From positions 1-64,000 of the forward strand of contig JAILDV010000067.1 in assembly GCA_024688885.1 (NCBI GenBank): a stretch of DNA of 64,000 nt, read 5' to 3'. The stretch comes from Bacteroidaceae bacterium (GTDB lineage Bacteria > Bacteroidota > Bacteroidia > Bacteroidales > Bacteroidaceae). Made by a program: the position numbers and the translations under genes. Within the stretch, counting starts at the first letter, position 1, and every line of letters starts with the position of its first letter. Positions 7,623 through 16,264 of this stretch are shown piece after piece. The notes beneath the pieces were generated by a model. The model saw nothing but the letters and a program-made list of their open reading frames with translations. It made no database searches and was not told the origin of the DNA.

Positions 7623-9518
7623 ATGAGAAAATGGCGCATTGAAGACTCCAACGAGCTGTATGGCATTGGTGGTTGGGGCGTGAATTATTTCCGCATCAAC
7701 GATAAGGGAAATGTGGCTGTGACTCCGCGCAAGGACGGGGTGGAGGTGGACTTGAAGGAGGTGATGGACGACCTTGCCCTGCGCGATGTGTCGGCTCCTG
7801 TGCTGGTGCGTTTCCCCGACATCATTGACAACCGCATCGAGAAGACTTCCACCTGCTTCAAGAAGGCGGCGAACGAGTATGGATATAATGGGGAGAATTT
7901 TATCATCTACCCCATCAAGGTGAACCAAATCAACCCTGTGGTGGAGGAGGTGATGAAGCACGGAAAGAAGTTCAACTTGGGACTGGAGGCTGGTTCTAAA
8001 CCTGAACTGCATGCGGTGCTGGCGGTGAACATGAACAGCGATTCGCTCATCATCTGCAATGGCTATAAAGACCAGGACTACATAGAGCTGGCGCTGCTGG
8101 CTCAGAAGATGGGTAAGCGCATCTTCATTGTGGTGGAGAAGTTTAACGAACTGGAAATCATCACGCGCATTGCGAAGAAACTGGGTGTGCGCCCCAACAT
8201 GGGCATCCGCATCAAGTTGGCTGCTTCGGGTTCGGGCAAATGGGAAGAGAGCGGTGGCGATGCCAGTAAGTTTGGCTTGACGTCGGGCGAACTGCTGGAG
8301 GCGTTGCAGTATATTGAGGAGAATAGCATGAAGGAGTGCCTGAAGCTCATCCACTTCCACATCGGTAGCCAAATCACGAAGATTCGTCGCATTCAGAATG
8401 CGCTGCGCGAGGCGAGCATGTTCTATGTGCAGCTGCATAAGATGGGCTATGGCGTGCAGTTTGTGGATTGTGGCGGTGGATTGGGCGTGGATTACGACGG
8501 CAGCCGTTCGAGCAACAGCGAGAGTTCGGTGAACTATTCCATTCAGGAGTATGTGAACAACTGCGTCTATACGTTTGTGGAGGCTGCCAATGCCAATGAG
8601 ATTCCTCATCCCAATATTATCACTGAGGGCGGACGTTCGTTGGCGGCTCACCATTCGGTGCTCATCATGGAGGTGCTGGAGACCACTGAGGTGCCTGCCA
8701 TGCCTGACGAGTTTGTGGTGGACGAGGAAGACCATGCCTTGGCGAAGGAGCTATATGATATATGGTGCAACATCAATGTGCGCAACATGTTGGAGAACTG
8801 GCACGATGCTCAGCAAATACGTGAGGAGGCGCTTGATCTCTTCTCGCATGGCATGCTGGACTTGCGCACCCGTGCGGAGATAGAGCGGATGTATTGGGCG
8901 GTGGCACGTGAAATCAACACGCTGGTGCACACGATGAAGCATGTGCCGGAGGAGTTCCATTCGCTGGACAAACTCTTGGCAGACAAATACTTCTGCAACT
9001 TCTCCCTGTTCCATTCGCTGCCTGACGCATGGGCGATTGACCAAATCTTCCCCATCATGCCTATTCAGCGACTGAACGAGCGACCTGACCGCAATGCCAC
9101 CTTGCAGGACATCACTTGCGACTCTGACGGCAAGATTGCGCAGTTTGCCACCGAAATGGGAGTGAGCCACTTCATTCCGCTCCATTCGCTGGACAAAAAG
9201 AAGGGGTCATACTATATCGGGGTGTTCCTCGTGGGTGCCTATCAAGAGATTTTGGGTGACATGCACAACCTGTTTGGCGATACGAATGCCATCCACGTCA
9301 CCACCGACAAGGATGGCTACCACATCAAGAACATCATCGATGGCGAGACGGTGGCTGATGTGCTGAGCTATGTGCAGTATGAACCCAAGAAACTCGTCAG
9401 AAGCTTGGAGGTGTGGGCAAAGCAAGCCATTAAGGAGGGCAAGATTACGCTCGAAGAGGGCAAGGAGTTCCTCGACACCTATCGTAGCGGTCTTTACGGA
9501 TACACGTATTTGGAATAA
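7623..9518 (+). CDS. speA: biosynthetic arginine decarboxylase
   Basis: A 631-residue PLP enzyme that converts arginine to agmatine, the first step of the agmatine route to polyamines. The N-terminal alanine-racemase-like barrel carries the PLP lysine in IYPIKVNQ (Lys99), HFHIGSQI near residue 245, and the glycine-rich phosphate-binding DCGGGLGVDYDG near 286. The C-terminal beta domain contains CDSDGKI and the Tyr-rich GSYYIGVFLVGAYQE segment that completes the active site of a dimer. Length matches the SpeA family. The gene is alone between two inverted copies of a 76-bp palindrome. Confidence 0.96.
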   Translation: MRKWRIEDSNELYGIGGWGVNYFRINDKGNVAVTPRKDGVEVDLKEVMDDLALRDVSAPVLVRFPDIIDNRIEKTSTCFKKAANEYGYNGENFIIYPIKVNQINPVVEEVMKHGKKFNLGLEAGSKPELHAVLAVNMNSDSLIICNGYKDQDYIELALLAQKMGKRIFIVVEKFNELEIITRIAKKLGVRPNMGIRIKLAASGSGKWEESGGDASKFGLTSGELLEALQYIEENSMKECLKLIHFHIGSQITKIRRIQNALREASMFYVQLHKMGYGVQFVDCGGGLGVDYDGSRSSNSESSVNYSIQEYVNNCVYTFVEAANANEIPHPNIITEGGRSLAAHHSVLIMEVLETTEVPAMPDEFVVDEEDHALAKELYDIWCNINVRNMLENWHDAQQIREEALDLFSHGMLDLRTRAEIERMYWAVAREINTLVHTMKHVPEEFHSLDKLLADKYFCNFSLFHSLPDAWAIDQIFPIMPIQRLNERPDRNATLQDITCDSDGKIAQFATEMGVSHFIPLHSLDKKKGSYYIGVFLVGAYQEILGDMHNLFGDTNAIHVTTDKDGYHIKNIIDGETVADVLSYVQYEPKKLVRSLEVWAKQAIKEGKITLEEGKEFLDTYRSGLYGYTYLE

Positions 9519-9576
9519 GGGAAAAATGAAAGAATGAAAAAATGAGGGAATGAAAAAGAAGGGAAAAATAAAAAAT

Positions 9577-9652
9577 GAAAAGTGAATAATTTGCTACCGC
9601 ACTTGCACGGAACTGGTGGCAAACAGTTGCGGTAGCAAATTCTTCACTTTTC
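9577..9652 (-). repeat. 76-bp palindromic element, copy 2 (downstream of speA, inverted)
   Basis: Arms 9577-9601 and 9628-9652 form the same stem as the copy at 7516-7591, with one mismatch. The 26-bp loop matches the reverse complement of the first copy's loop at 22 of 26 positions, so this copy is in opposite orientation. The right arm again continues into tandem heptamers (CACTTTT, CACTCAT, CACTTTT, CACTTTT) up to 9672. Confidence 0.8.
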
Positions 9653-9696
9653 ACTCATCACTTTTCACTTTTCCTTTTTCACTTAATATAACGACC

Positions 9697-11163
9697 ATGG
9701 CAAATCTAAAGAGTTTAGCGAAAGACACAGCTATTTATGGAATGAGCAGCATAGTGGGGCGTTTCCTCAACTATCTGCTGGTGCCACTCTATACCAACTG
9801 CATGCCGAAAGAGTCGGGTGACTATGGCGTGAGCGTGAACATCTATGCCTATACGGCGTTGGCGCTGGCAATCCTCACTTTTGGCATGGAGACCACCTTG
9901 TTCCGTTTTGCCAACAAAGAGGGGGAGAAGCCCGACACGGTGTTCTCCACTGCTATCACGGTGGTGGGCGGACTGTCAGCAGTCTTTCTGGCTATCGTCT
10001 TTGGCTTCATCACGCCCATTAGTGAGGCGCTTGGATATGCCGACCACCATGAGTACCTGCTGATGATGGCAACGGTGGTGGCGCTTGATGCTGTGCAGGC
10101 AATGCCCTTCAGCTATCTGCGTTTCCAGAATCGCCCCATCAAGTTTGCCTCGCTCAAACTCCTCTTTATCCTCCTCAATATCCTCCTGAATGTCATCTAC
10201 TTTGTGGTGCTGGAAAAGACGGAAGTGTTCTATGTCTTCTGCATCAATCTGTGGTGTACAGGACTTATCACCTTCTTCTTCATCCCCGATTTCTTCAAGG
10301 TAAAATGGCAGTTCGACTTCGCTCTCCTGAAGCGTATGTTCAGTTACTCTTGGCCTATTCTTGTGCTTGCCATTGCAGGGGTTCTCAATCAGACGGTGGA
10401 CAAGATTATCTTCCCTTGGGCATACACCCACACGGGGCTGCACACGATGGCTGAGGCAAAGGTGCAGTTGGGTGAGTATGGTGCCTGTGTGAAGGTGGCG
10501 ATGATTATGGCAATGATCACCCAGGCGTTCCGCTATGCCTACGAACCCATCGTCTTTTCGAAGGCAAAGGACAAGGACAGCAAGGAATACTATGCTGTGG
10601 CGATGAAATACTTCATCATCTTCACCCTCTTCGCATTCCTCTGCGTGATGGGCTATATGGACATTCTCAAGCACATCATCGGAGCAGAGTATCGCGAAGG
10701 ACTCGTCACCGTGCCGATTGTGATGGCTGCAGAAATCATGATGGGCATCTACTTCAACCTCTCTTTTTGGTACAAGCTCATCGACAAGACCATTTGGGGC
10801 GCATGGTTCTCCCTGACAGGGTGTGCCGTGCTCATTGCTGTCAACATCATCTTCATCCCGAAATTTGGCTATATGGCTTGTGCATGGGGTGGTTTTGCAG
10901 GTTATGCTACAGCAATGACTCTCAGCTTCTTTGTAGGGCAGCGACTCAACCCCATTCAGTATGACCTCAAAGGCATCAGCACCTATATCCTTCTGACAGG
11001 AGTTCTCTTCGTGGTCATGTTCTTCCTGCCCGACTCATGGCCAGTGTGGCTTCGTCTTCTCCTCAACACTATCCTCATCATCCTCTTTGTGATGGAGATC
11101 ATTCGCAAGGACTTGCCTCTTCAGAGCCTGCCTTTGATAGGAAATAAATTCAAGAAGAAATGA
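9697..11163 (+). CDS. polysaccharide biosynthesis flippase (oligosaccharide/lipid-linked unit transporter)
   Basis: A 488-residue integral membrane protein with about 14 hydrophobic segments, of the MATE/MOP-like polysaccharide export family (Wzx-type). The start at 9697 (MANLKSLAKDTAIYGMSSIVGRF) has the usual amphipathic N-terminus of the family; the frame is open 27 codons upstream, but that part is encoded by T-rich heptamer repeats and the palindrome and is unlikely to be translated. It would flip lipid-linked sugar units across the inner membrane. No glycosyltransferases are nearby, so its substrate is unknown; a lipid II flippase role is less likely from the sequence. It ends 9 bp before the S46 peptidase gene. 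Confidence 0.85.
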   Translation: MANLKSLAKDTAIYGMSSIVGRFLNYLLVPLYTNCMPKESGDYGVSVNIYAYTALALAILTFGMETTLFRFANKEGEKPDTVFSTAITVVGGLSAVFLAIVFGFITPISEALGYADHHEYLLMMATVVALDAVQAMPFSYLRFQNRPIKFASLKLLFILLNILLNVIYFVVLEKTEVFYVFCINLWCTGLITFFFIPDFFKVKWQFDFALLKRMFSYSWPILVLAIAGVLNQTVDKIIFPWAYTHTGLHTMAEAKVQLGEYGACVKVAMIMAMITQAFRYAYEPIVFSKAKDKDSKEYYAVAMKYFIIFTLFAFLCVMGYMDILKHIIGAEYREGLVTVPIVMAAEIMMGIYFNLSFWYKLIDKTIWGAWFSLTGCAVLIAVNIIFIPKFGYMACAWGGFAGYATAMTLSFFVGQRLNPIQYDLKGISTYILLTGVLFVVMFFLPDSWPVWLRLLLNTILIILFVMEIIRKDLPLQSLPLIGNKFKKK

Positions 11164-11172
11164 TGTAAAGAA

Positions 11173-13305
11173 ATGAAAAAAGATATGAAGAAATTCGTTT
11201 GCATTTTACTCACCCTTATCTCCCTTTCTGCCTATGCAGATGAAGGTATGTGGGTGATGGGAAACCTCTCTGCGAAAACGGATTCCATCCTCCGTAGTTT
11301 GGGCTTGGAAATCTCTCCCGATGAGTTGTACAGCACTGAACACCCTTCGCTCAACGATGCCATCGTGCAGTTGGGCGGTTTCTGTTCAGGCGTGGTGGTA
11401 AGCCCCGATGGTTTGATGTTCACCAACCACCATTGCGGTTTCGATGCCATTCAAAACCATTCCACCACTAAGCATGACTACCTGAAGAATGGCTTTTATG
11501 CCAAATCTTTCGAGGAGGAATTGCCTAATGAAGACCTCTATGTGCTCTTCCACATCAAGACAGTGGATGTGACTGACTTGATTCTTGGAGCTATTCCTGA
11601 AGGTGCCTCGCCAGAGATGGAGGAAGCAGCCGTCAGTATCATGTCTTCGCGTCTCATGGAGATGGTTGACTACAGCGGTAAGGGCATACAGAGTGAGGTG
11701 AATGCCTTCTACAAGGGTAGTCGTTATTTCCTCTCCGTCTATCAACGCTATGACGATGTGCGACTGGTATATGCACCCCCTCAGTGTTTGGGCAAATATG
11801 GCGGTGAGACAGACAACTGGATGTGGCCTCGTCAAACCTGCGACTTCAGCGTATTCCGCATCTATGCTGACAAGAACAACGCTCCTGCTAAATACAGCAA
11901 GGACAATGTGCCCTATCATCCACGTAAATATGCGCATGTCAGCACGAAAGGCTACAGTGACGGGTCTTATGCGATGACGCTTGGTTATCCTGGCAGCACT
12001 GACCGCTACCTCTCTTCCTATGGCATCGAGAGCACGATGCGCACCACCAACGATGTGCGCTATCAGGTGCGTGGTGTGAAGCTCGCCATTCTCGATGAGG
12101 TCATGAAGAAAAGTGATGCCATCCGCATCATGTATGCATCCAAATATGCCAGTTCCTCCAACTATTGGAAGTTCTCTCTTGGACAAAACACGGCGCTCGA
12201 TAACTTGAAGGTCATCGATGAGAAGCAACAGCTGGAAGCGAAACTGAACGCATGGGCAGCAGAAGACACTGTGGCGCGTGGACGTTATATAGGCATCCTC
12301 GACTCCCTCAAGACAATTTATACTGATGAGCGTGCCAAGCTCTATGCTTACACGCTATGGATAGAATCTTTCTACAGCGGCAGCGATATTCTCGGCTTCG
12401 CGCTCAGAAACATGTTGCGTTCCAACGATGACAAGTTCAAGGAGAACGTTGCCAAGACTTACCGCGACATTGATGTGGCTACCGATAAGCGTGTCTTCCT
12501 TGCCATGCTCAAGAACTACATTGAGCATGTTCCTGACACCGCTTTCCTTCCACGGAGAATTGTAGGTGAGATTGATTCCATTTGGAGTGGTGATTACAAC
12601 CTCTACGTGGAGAACCTCTACGCCAACTCCGTCTTTGCACGTCCCGATGAATTGAAGCAGGTTTACAGCATGTCGGAACTGATGGAAGACCCCATGATTG
12701 AAGTGGCTTCAGACGTGCTATCCACTTTCTTTCATAAGATACGCAACCGCTCTAACAACGAAGAAGAATTTGAGCGTTTGTTGGGAGATGGCATACGTGC
12801 GATGAATCATGACCACGAATACTATCCTGATGCCAACTTCACCATGCGCCTCAGTTATGGACTTTGCAAGCCTATCGATTTTGCACCAGGCACTACAGGG
12901 CTGAAGGAAGAGGCAACCAGCATGATCACCACGCCACGCTCCTTCCTCAACAAGCACGAGCAGAACCCCGACAACTACGACTATCGTCTGATAGACCCTG
13001 TCTATAAGTGGATGAAGCGTGGCAAATTCTCTCAGCGTTACATCGACAAGCAGACCGGTCAGTTGCCTCTCTGCTTCCTCACCACCAACGATATTACGGG
13101 TGGCAATTCTGGCTCTGGTATGTTCGATGGCAAGGGGCGCCTCATAGGTCTTGCTTTCGATGGTAACTGGGAAGCAATGTCGGGCGACCTTAAATTTGAC
13201 AATGCCCTTCAGCGCTGCATTGGAGTGGACATTCGTTGGGTGCTTTCCGTCATGGACGATTACAGCCATGCGAAGCGTCTGCTCAAAGAGCTTACGTTAG
13301 AGTAA
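11173..13305 (+). CDS. S46 family dipeptidyl-peptidase (DPP7/DPP11 type)
   Basis: A 710-residue exported serine peptidase. A signal peptide ends near residue 22 (SLSAYA|DEG); a second in-frame ATG at 11185 is possible. The S46 catalytic triad is visible: His in TNHHCGF (86/87), Asp in the GGETDNWMWPRQTCDFS region (about 210-225), and Ser in ITGGNSGSGM (about 645). Family members sit in the periplasm or on the surface of Bacteroidetes and remove dipeptides from peptide N-termini; they support amino-acid and peptide nutrition. DPP7 prefers hydrophobic and DPP11 acidic P1 residues; I cannot decide between them. It ends before two hairpins. Confidence 0.92.
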   Translation: MKKDMKKFVCILLTLISLSAYADEGMWVMGNLSAKTDSILRSLGLEISPDELYSTEHPSLNDAIVQLGGFCSGVVVSPDGLMFTNHHCGFDAIQNHSTTKHDYLKNGFYAKSFEEELPNEDLYVLFHIKTVDVTDLILGAIPEGASPEMEEAAVSIMSSRLMEMVDYSGKGIQSEVNAFYKGSRYFLSVYQRYDDVRLVYAPPQCLGKYGGETDNWMWPRQTCDFSVFRIYADKNNAPAKYSKDNVPYHPRKYAHVSTKGYSDGSYAMTLGYPGSTDRYLSSYGIESTMRTTNDVRYQVRGVKLAILDEVMKKSDAIRIMYASKYASSSNYWKFSLGQNTALDNLKVIDEKQQLEAKLNAWAAEDTVARGRYIGILDSLKTIYTDERAKLYAYTLWIESFYSGSDILGFALRNMLRSNDDKFKENVAKTYRDIDVATDKRVFLAMLKNYIEHVPDTAFLPRRIVGEIDSIWSGDYNLYVENLYANSVFARPDELKQVYSMSELMEDPMIEVASDVLSTFFHKIRNRSNNEEEFERLLGDGIRAMNHDHEYYPDANFTMRLSYGLCKPIDFAPGTTGLKEEATSMITTPRSFLNKHEQNPDNYDYRLIDPVYKWMKRGKFSQRYIDKQTGQLPLCFLTTNDITGGNSGSGMFDGKGRLIGLAFDGNWEAMSGDLKFDNALQRCIGVDIRWVLSVMDDYSHAKRLLKELTLE

Positions 13306-13307
13306 AA

Positions 13308-13397
13308 AAGGTGCACGAAGCACCTTACGGGAGGCATTTAGAGAGTCCTCATCAAAACATAAGAAGAGAGGCTGCATCAACGCTATGATGCAGCCTC
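13308..13397 (+). terminator. tandem hairpins after the S46 peptidase gene
   Basis: First hairpin: AAGGTGC (13308-13314) with GCACCTT (13320-13326), directly after the stop. Second: a perfect 12-bp stem GAGGCTGCATCA (13368-13379) with TGATGCAGCCTC (13386-13397), loop of six. The T-tract after the second is weak on the plus strand, but an AT-rich run follows. They could serve the convergent minus-strand lipoprotein gene too. Confidence 0.65.
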
Positions 13398-13557
13398 CTT
13401 CCATTTAAAAACTAACCAATATTATGTTGAGAGAAAAAACTATTTGATATTTGTTATGAGAAAACTAATGATTTGTTATAAGAAACTTCTGTTTTGTTGT
13501 TGGGAAATCCTTCGAGTGTACGATTAAGTGTGCGATAGAATCGCGTAAGTTCCTGAA

Positions 13558-13707
13558 CTACCAGATAATGACGCGTCCTCTGTGAGGTGGAGGTGGTGGA
13601 GGAGGAGCATACCCATAGTCGGGTTCGTAAAGCCAGCAGTCGCAGAAGCAAGACTGCATTAAGAGTGAACCAAGAATCACTGCTAAGATAAGAATCAACT
13701 TTTTCAT
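13558..13707 (-). CDS. small proline-rich lipoprotein, 49 residues
   Basis: A short gene easily missed. Reading the minus strand from 13707 gives MKKLILILAVILGSLLMQSC, a clean lipoprotein signal with the lipobox cysteine at residue 20. Then come three more cysteine/aromatic residues (FCDCWLYEPDYGY), seven consecutive prolines, and a basic end (HRGRVIIW). A promoter with both Bacteroidetes boxes lies upstream at 13759-13790. The protein would be lipid-anchored at the envelope. I do not recognise a family. A longer reading frame of 93 codons covers the same DNA in another frame but has neither signal peptide nor sense. Confidence comes from the promoter plus the lipobox. Confidence 0.7.
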   Translation of the reverse strand: MKKLILILAVILGSLLMQSCFCDCWLYEPDYGYAPPPPPPPHRGRVIIW

Positions 13708-13758
13708 AAGGCTTCAATTTTTTAGAGTGAAACAATCAGTTGTTTTTTGTTGTCGATG

Positions 13759-13790
13759 CAAAGTTACGTGCTTTTGATGCCCTCGTCAAA
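13759..13790 (-). promoter_or_regulatory. Bacteroidetes promoter for the small lipoprotein gene
   Basis: On the minus strand, TTTG (13787-13790) is followed after exactly 20 bp by TAACTTTG (13759-13766). This fits the -33 TTTG / -7 TAnnTTTG consensus with ideal spacing, about 50 nt before the start codon. Confidence 0.75.
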
Positions 13791-14551
13791 GGCTTTTCTC
13801 CTAAACGGAAACGTAAAATCCCTAATCGTGGTGGGCGTTTCCCCCTACCGATGATTCCCTTTCACAATCATCTCCATCACACTATCTGTTGAATCTCCAC
13901 ACCCAACCGTGCGAACGCATCTCCACAGTCTCTTGCTGTGCAACGCCAACCCATTTATTCTGATTACACAAATTGATATACCTTGAATACTACTTTCAAT
14001 TTGGCTTGAAGACACAAATGTATATTCAAGCCAAATTGAGTTTTATATTCAAGCCAAATGATAATGTGTATTCAAGCTAAAGTGAAATGAGTATTCACGC
14101 TAAAGCATGATGAGTATTCACGCTAAAGTGAAGTGAGTATTCACGCTAAAGTGTTTAGTGCTTTACGGCAACGCATCACAGAGATGATTTCACACATGAT
14201 TATGTGATGATGAAAGCCATGTATTTATGATGACTAAACACAGGTAATTTATTCAACTTCGTCACTTCCGAGAGTTGAGTTATTTATTTTTCTTTCTGTG
14301 GCTTGCCGCAACCCTCATTTATTTCTGGAACTCAAATTTCTCATTTTCACTTCGTTATACAAAGACAAGAATTCCCCATAATTCTCTAAATTGACGTAAA
14401 ATATTCTCTATCGTGCTGTGAATATGAGAATTCCCTGTTTTTTGCAACACTTGCCCCTTTAAAATGCACGCTTTTACACTTTTTACGTTAAATATTGTTA
14501 ACGGGGGGGGTGAAAAGCGGCTTCTTCTTCTTTTATATAAGAAAAATTACT
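13791..14551. other. gene-poor gap before the fimbrial locus
   Basis: About 760 bp without a credible gene. It holds GGAAACG/CGTTTCC inverted words (about 13808-13845), an inverted repeat TTCAATTTGGCTTGAA / TTCAAGCCAAATTGA (13995-14010 and 14025-14039), the 23-bp tandem array (14023-14160), and a run of eight G (14503-14510) about 42 bp upstream of the -7 box of the locus. The rest is AT-rich and shows nothing I can name. Its length and ordered repeats fit a regulatory region. Confidence 0.55.
14023..14160 (+). repeat. tandem array of six 23-bp repeats
   Basis: Six units begin TATTCA at 14023, 14046, 14069, 14092, 14115 and 14138, an exact 23-bp period (6 x 23 = 138 bp). The best-kept part is TATTCACGCTAAAGTGAA; units 1-3 have TATTCAAGC and units 4-6 TATTCACGC, so the array drifts gradually. 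There are no unique spacers, so this is not CRISPR. The period is close to two helical turns, which would place each unit on a similar face of the DNA. The first unit also forms a hairpin with an upstream inverted copy at 13995-14010. Confidence 0.9.
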
Positions 14552-14559
14552 TATCTTTG
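14552..14559 (+). promoter_or_regulatory. -7 box of the fimbrial locus
   Basis: TATCTTTG matches TAnnTTTG. No clear TTTG lies at -33; the upstream stretch is T/C-rich. A G8 tract (14503-14510) lies about 42 bp upstream, and its length could in principle vary by slippage. Confidence 0.6.
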
Positions 14560-14577
14560 TGATTGATAAAAACTTTA

Positions 14578-16164
14578 ATGGCCTTAAATAGGGGATATAT
14601 TTTGTATAGATACTTGAATAAAGTGGAGTATAAAGATAGGAACATAATTCAGAGAATCGCCCTTCTAATGGTAATGCTATTTTTTGTAGGAGGTGGCGTG
14701 TACGCACAAGAGAATTTTGCTGTGCGCAATAACCTGATTTATGATATTTCTGGTACACCCAACCTGGGCGTGGATGTACGTGTGTCACAACATTGGACAT
14801 TAGGTCTAACTGCTGGTTATCGTCCGTGGCCTCTTGACGACAAGACCACGCGCAAGTGGCGTCATCTCTTGTTGGCTCCTGAATTGCGCTATTGGACAGA
14901 CAGCACCTTCCACCGCTCCTATTGGGGCACGAACCTCATTTACAGTCACTACAATGTGGGCAATGTCACCTTCCCGTTCGGTCTATATCAGACAGTGCGC
15001 GACCATCGTGTGCAGGGAGACCTTGCCGCTATTGGCGTTTTCTATGGGCGCTCATGGAGACTTAACCGCTATTTCCGTTTGGAAGGCGAGCTGGGTCTTG
15101 GCGTGGGTTACACTTGGGCAAAGAGGTATGACTGCGCGCATTGCGGCGAATATCAGGGCAGGGAGAACAAACCGTTCCTCATTCCTAAACTGACCCTCAA
15201 CGTTGTCTATCAGAAAGCGAAGAAGAAGGTTGTCGAACCTCCTATCATCGACATCCCCGTCAAGACAGACACCATGCCAGTCTTTGCTCTTCACGCAGTG
15301 GAAGACAATACAGGCAAGGCTGGTGCGTTGCAGCAGGAGAACGCGTTGTTGGAACACATTTCGCAATATCGTCCCTATGACCGCACCCGTGTTTTGCTGA
15401 AGGATAAGGGAGCCCTCTTCGTTTATTTCCCAGTAAGCAAGAGCGACATCAATCACGACTTCCGTGGTAATGCCGAGGTGCTTGACCGCATTGTGAACAT
15501 CACCCGTCAGATTATGGCAGACACCACCAGCACGGTATGCCGCATCCAGATTGTCGGCATGGCATCAGTGGAAGGTGCTGTTGCCCGCAACGAAATACTG
15601 GCAGGTGCCCGTGCTGACGCGCTCAAGCAGTACATACAGGAAAGGGTGCAGATGCCTGATTCCTACTTTGAGGTGGCAAATGGCGGCGAAGCATGGGCTG
15701 ACTTCCGCAGTCAGATTGTTGAGTTGATGGACAACACCACCAATGCCGACACCATCAAGGCATTGCAACGTGCCATCCGCATCATCGACACAGAAAACGA
15801 TTTGAATTACCGTGAGGTGTGCCTGCGCCGATTGGCAGGTGGCAGCACCTATGCGTACATCAAGAAACACTTGTTGCCCGATCAGCGTAACTCAGGTTAT
15901 CTGCGCATCTACTACGACTATGTGCCCGATGCCAATGCACCGGTCATCAATCGTGCCACAGAACTCCTGCAGCAGAAACGCTACAGCGAGGCATTGCCGC
16001 TTCTTCGCAGTGTGCAGGGTGACTCCCGTTCGTGGAATGCGCTCGGAGTGGCACTTTGGCACACAGGCGACCATGCAGCAGCACAGAACTATTTCCGTAT
16101 TGCGGCTCAGCAAGGCAATGCCGATGCCAAACGTAATATAGAGATGCTGAACAAGAGGATGTGA
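14578..16164 (+). CDS. DUF3575 / OmpA-like protein with TPR tail, first gene of the fimbrial locus
   Basis: About 528 residues from the ATG at 14578; a TTG at 14563 and an ATG at 14668 are alternatives. A hydrophobic signal segment (IALLMVMLFFVGGGVYAQ) ends near residue 45. Residues about 45-215 match DUF3575, a small outer-membrane beta-barrel-like domain (VRNNLIYDISGTPNLGVDV...). A central OmpA-like stretch follows (FVYFPVSKSDINHDFRGN, ICRIQIVGMAS-type repeats) that could contact peptidoglycan. The end has TPR-like helices (INRATELLQQKRYSEALPLL). Such proteins commonly precede Mfa/Fim-type pilus genes in Bacteroides, where they are thought to be part of the outer-membrane base. Followed by about 100 AT-rich bp, then the major pilin gene. 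Confidence 0.8.
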   Translation: MALNRGYILYRYLNKVEYKDRNIIQRIALLMVMLFFVGGGVYAQENFAVRNNLIYDISGTPNLGVDVRVSQHWTLGLTAGYRPWPLDDKTTRKWRHLLLAPELRYWTDSTFHRSYWGTNLIYSHYNVGNVTFPFGLYQTVRDHRVQGDLAAIGVFYGRSWRLNRYFRLEGELGLGVGYTWAKRYDCAHCGEYQGRENKPFLIPKLTLNVVYQKAKKKVVEPPIIDIPVKTDTMPVFALHAVEDNTGKAGALQQENALLEHISQYRPYDRTRVLLKDKGALFVYFPVSKSDINHDFRGNAEVLDRIVNITRQIMADTTSTVCRIQIVGMASVEGAVARNEILAGARADALKQYIQERVQMPDSYFEVANGGEAWADFRSQIVELMDNTTNADTIKALQRAIRIIDTENDLNYREVCLRRLAGGSTYAYIKKHLLPDQRNSGYLRIYYDYVPDANAPVINRATELLQQKRYSEALPLLRSVQGDSRSWNALGVALWHTGDHAAAQNYFRIAAQQGNADAKRNIEMLNKRM

Positions 16165-16264
16165 GAAGGTGCGGAATGTAAAAATGGAAATTACCAAAAC
16201 ATATTATTATATTTATAGAATAATCAAAAGGAAAATAATATTAACCCAATAAAACTTAGCTAAG

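Noticed and set aside
7590-8735. 381-codon minus-strand frame within speA
   Set aside because: His/Leu-rich shadow of a well-conserved enzyme gene; no own start signal.
9616-9696. N-terminal extension of the flippase
   Set aside because: The 27 extra codons are made of the palindrome arm and T-rich heptamers; the family N-terminus begins at 9697.
13454-13735. 93-codon minus-strand frame over the small lipoprotein gene
   Set aside because: The 49-codon frame has a lipobox and a promoter at the right distance; the longer one has neither and its sequence looks random.
13995-14039. Invertible promoter upstream of the fimbrial locus
   Set aside because: The inverted repeat there encloses only 14 bp and no promoter box; no second matching repeat was found on the far side of the -7 box.
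14023-14160. CRISPR array
   Set aside because: The 23-bp units are contiguous with no unique spacers, and no cas gene is present.
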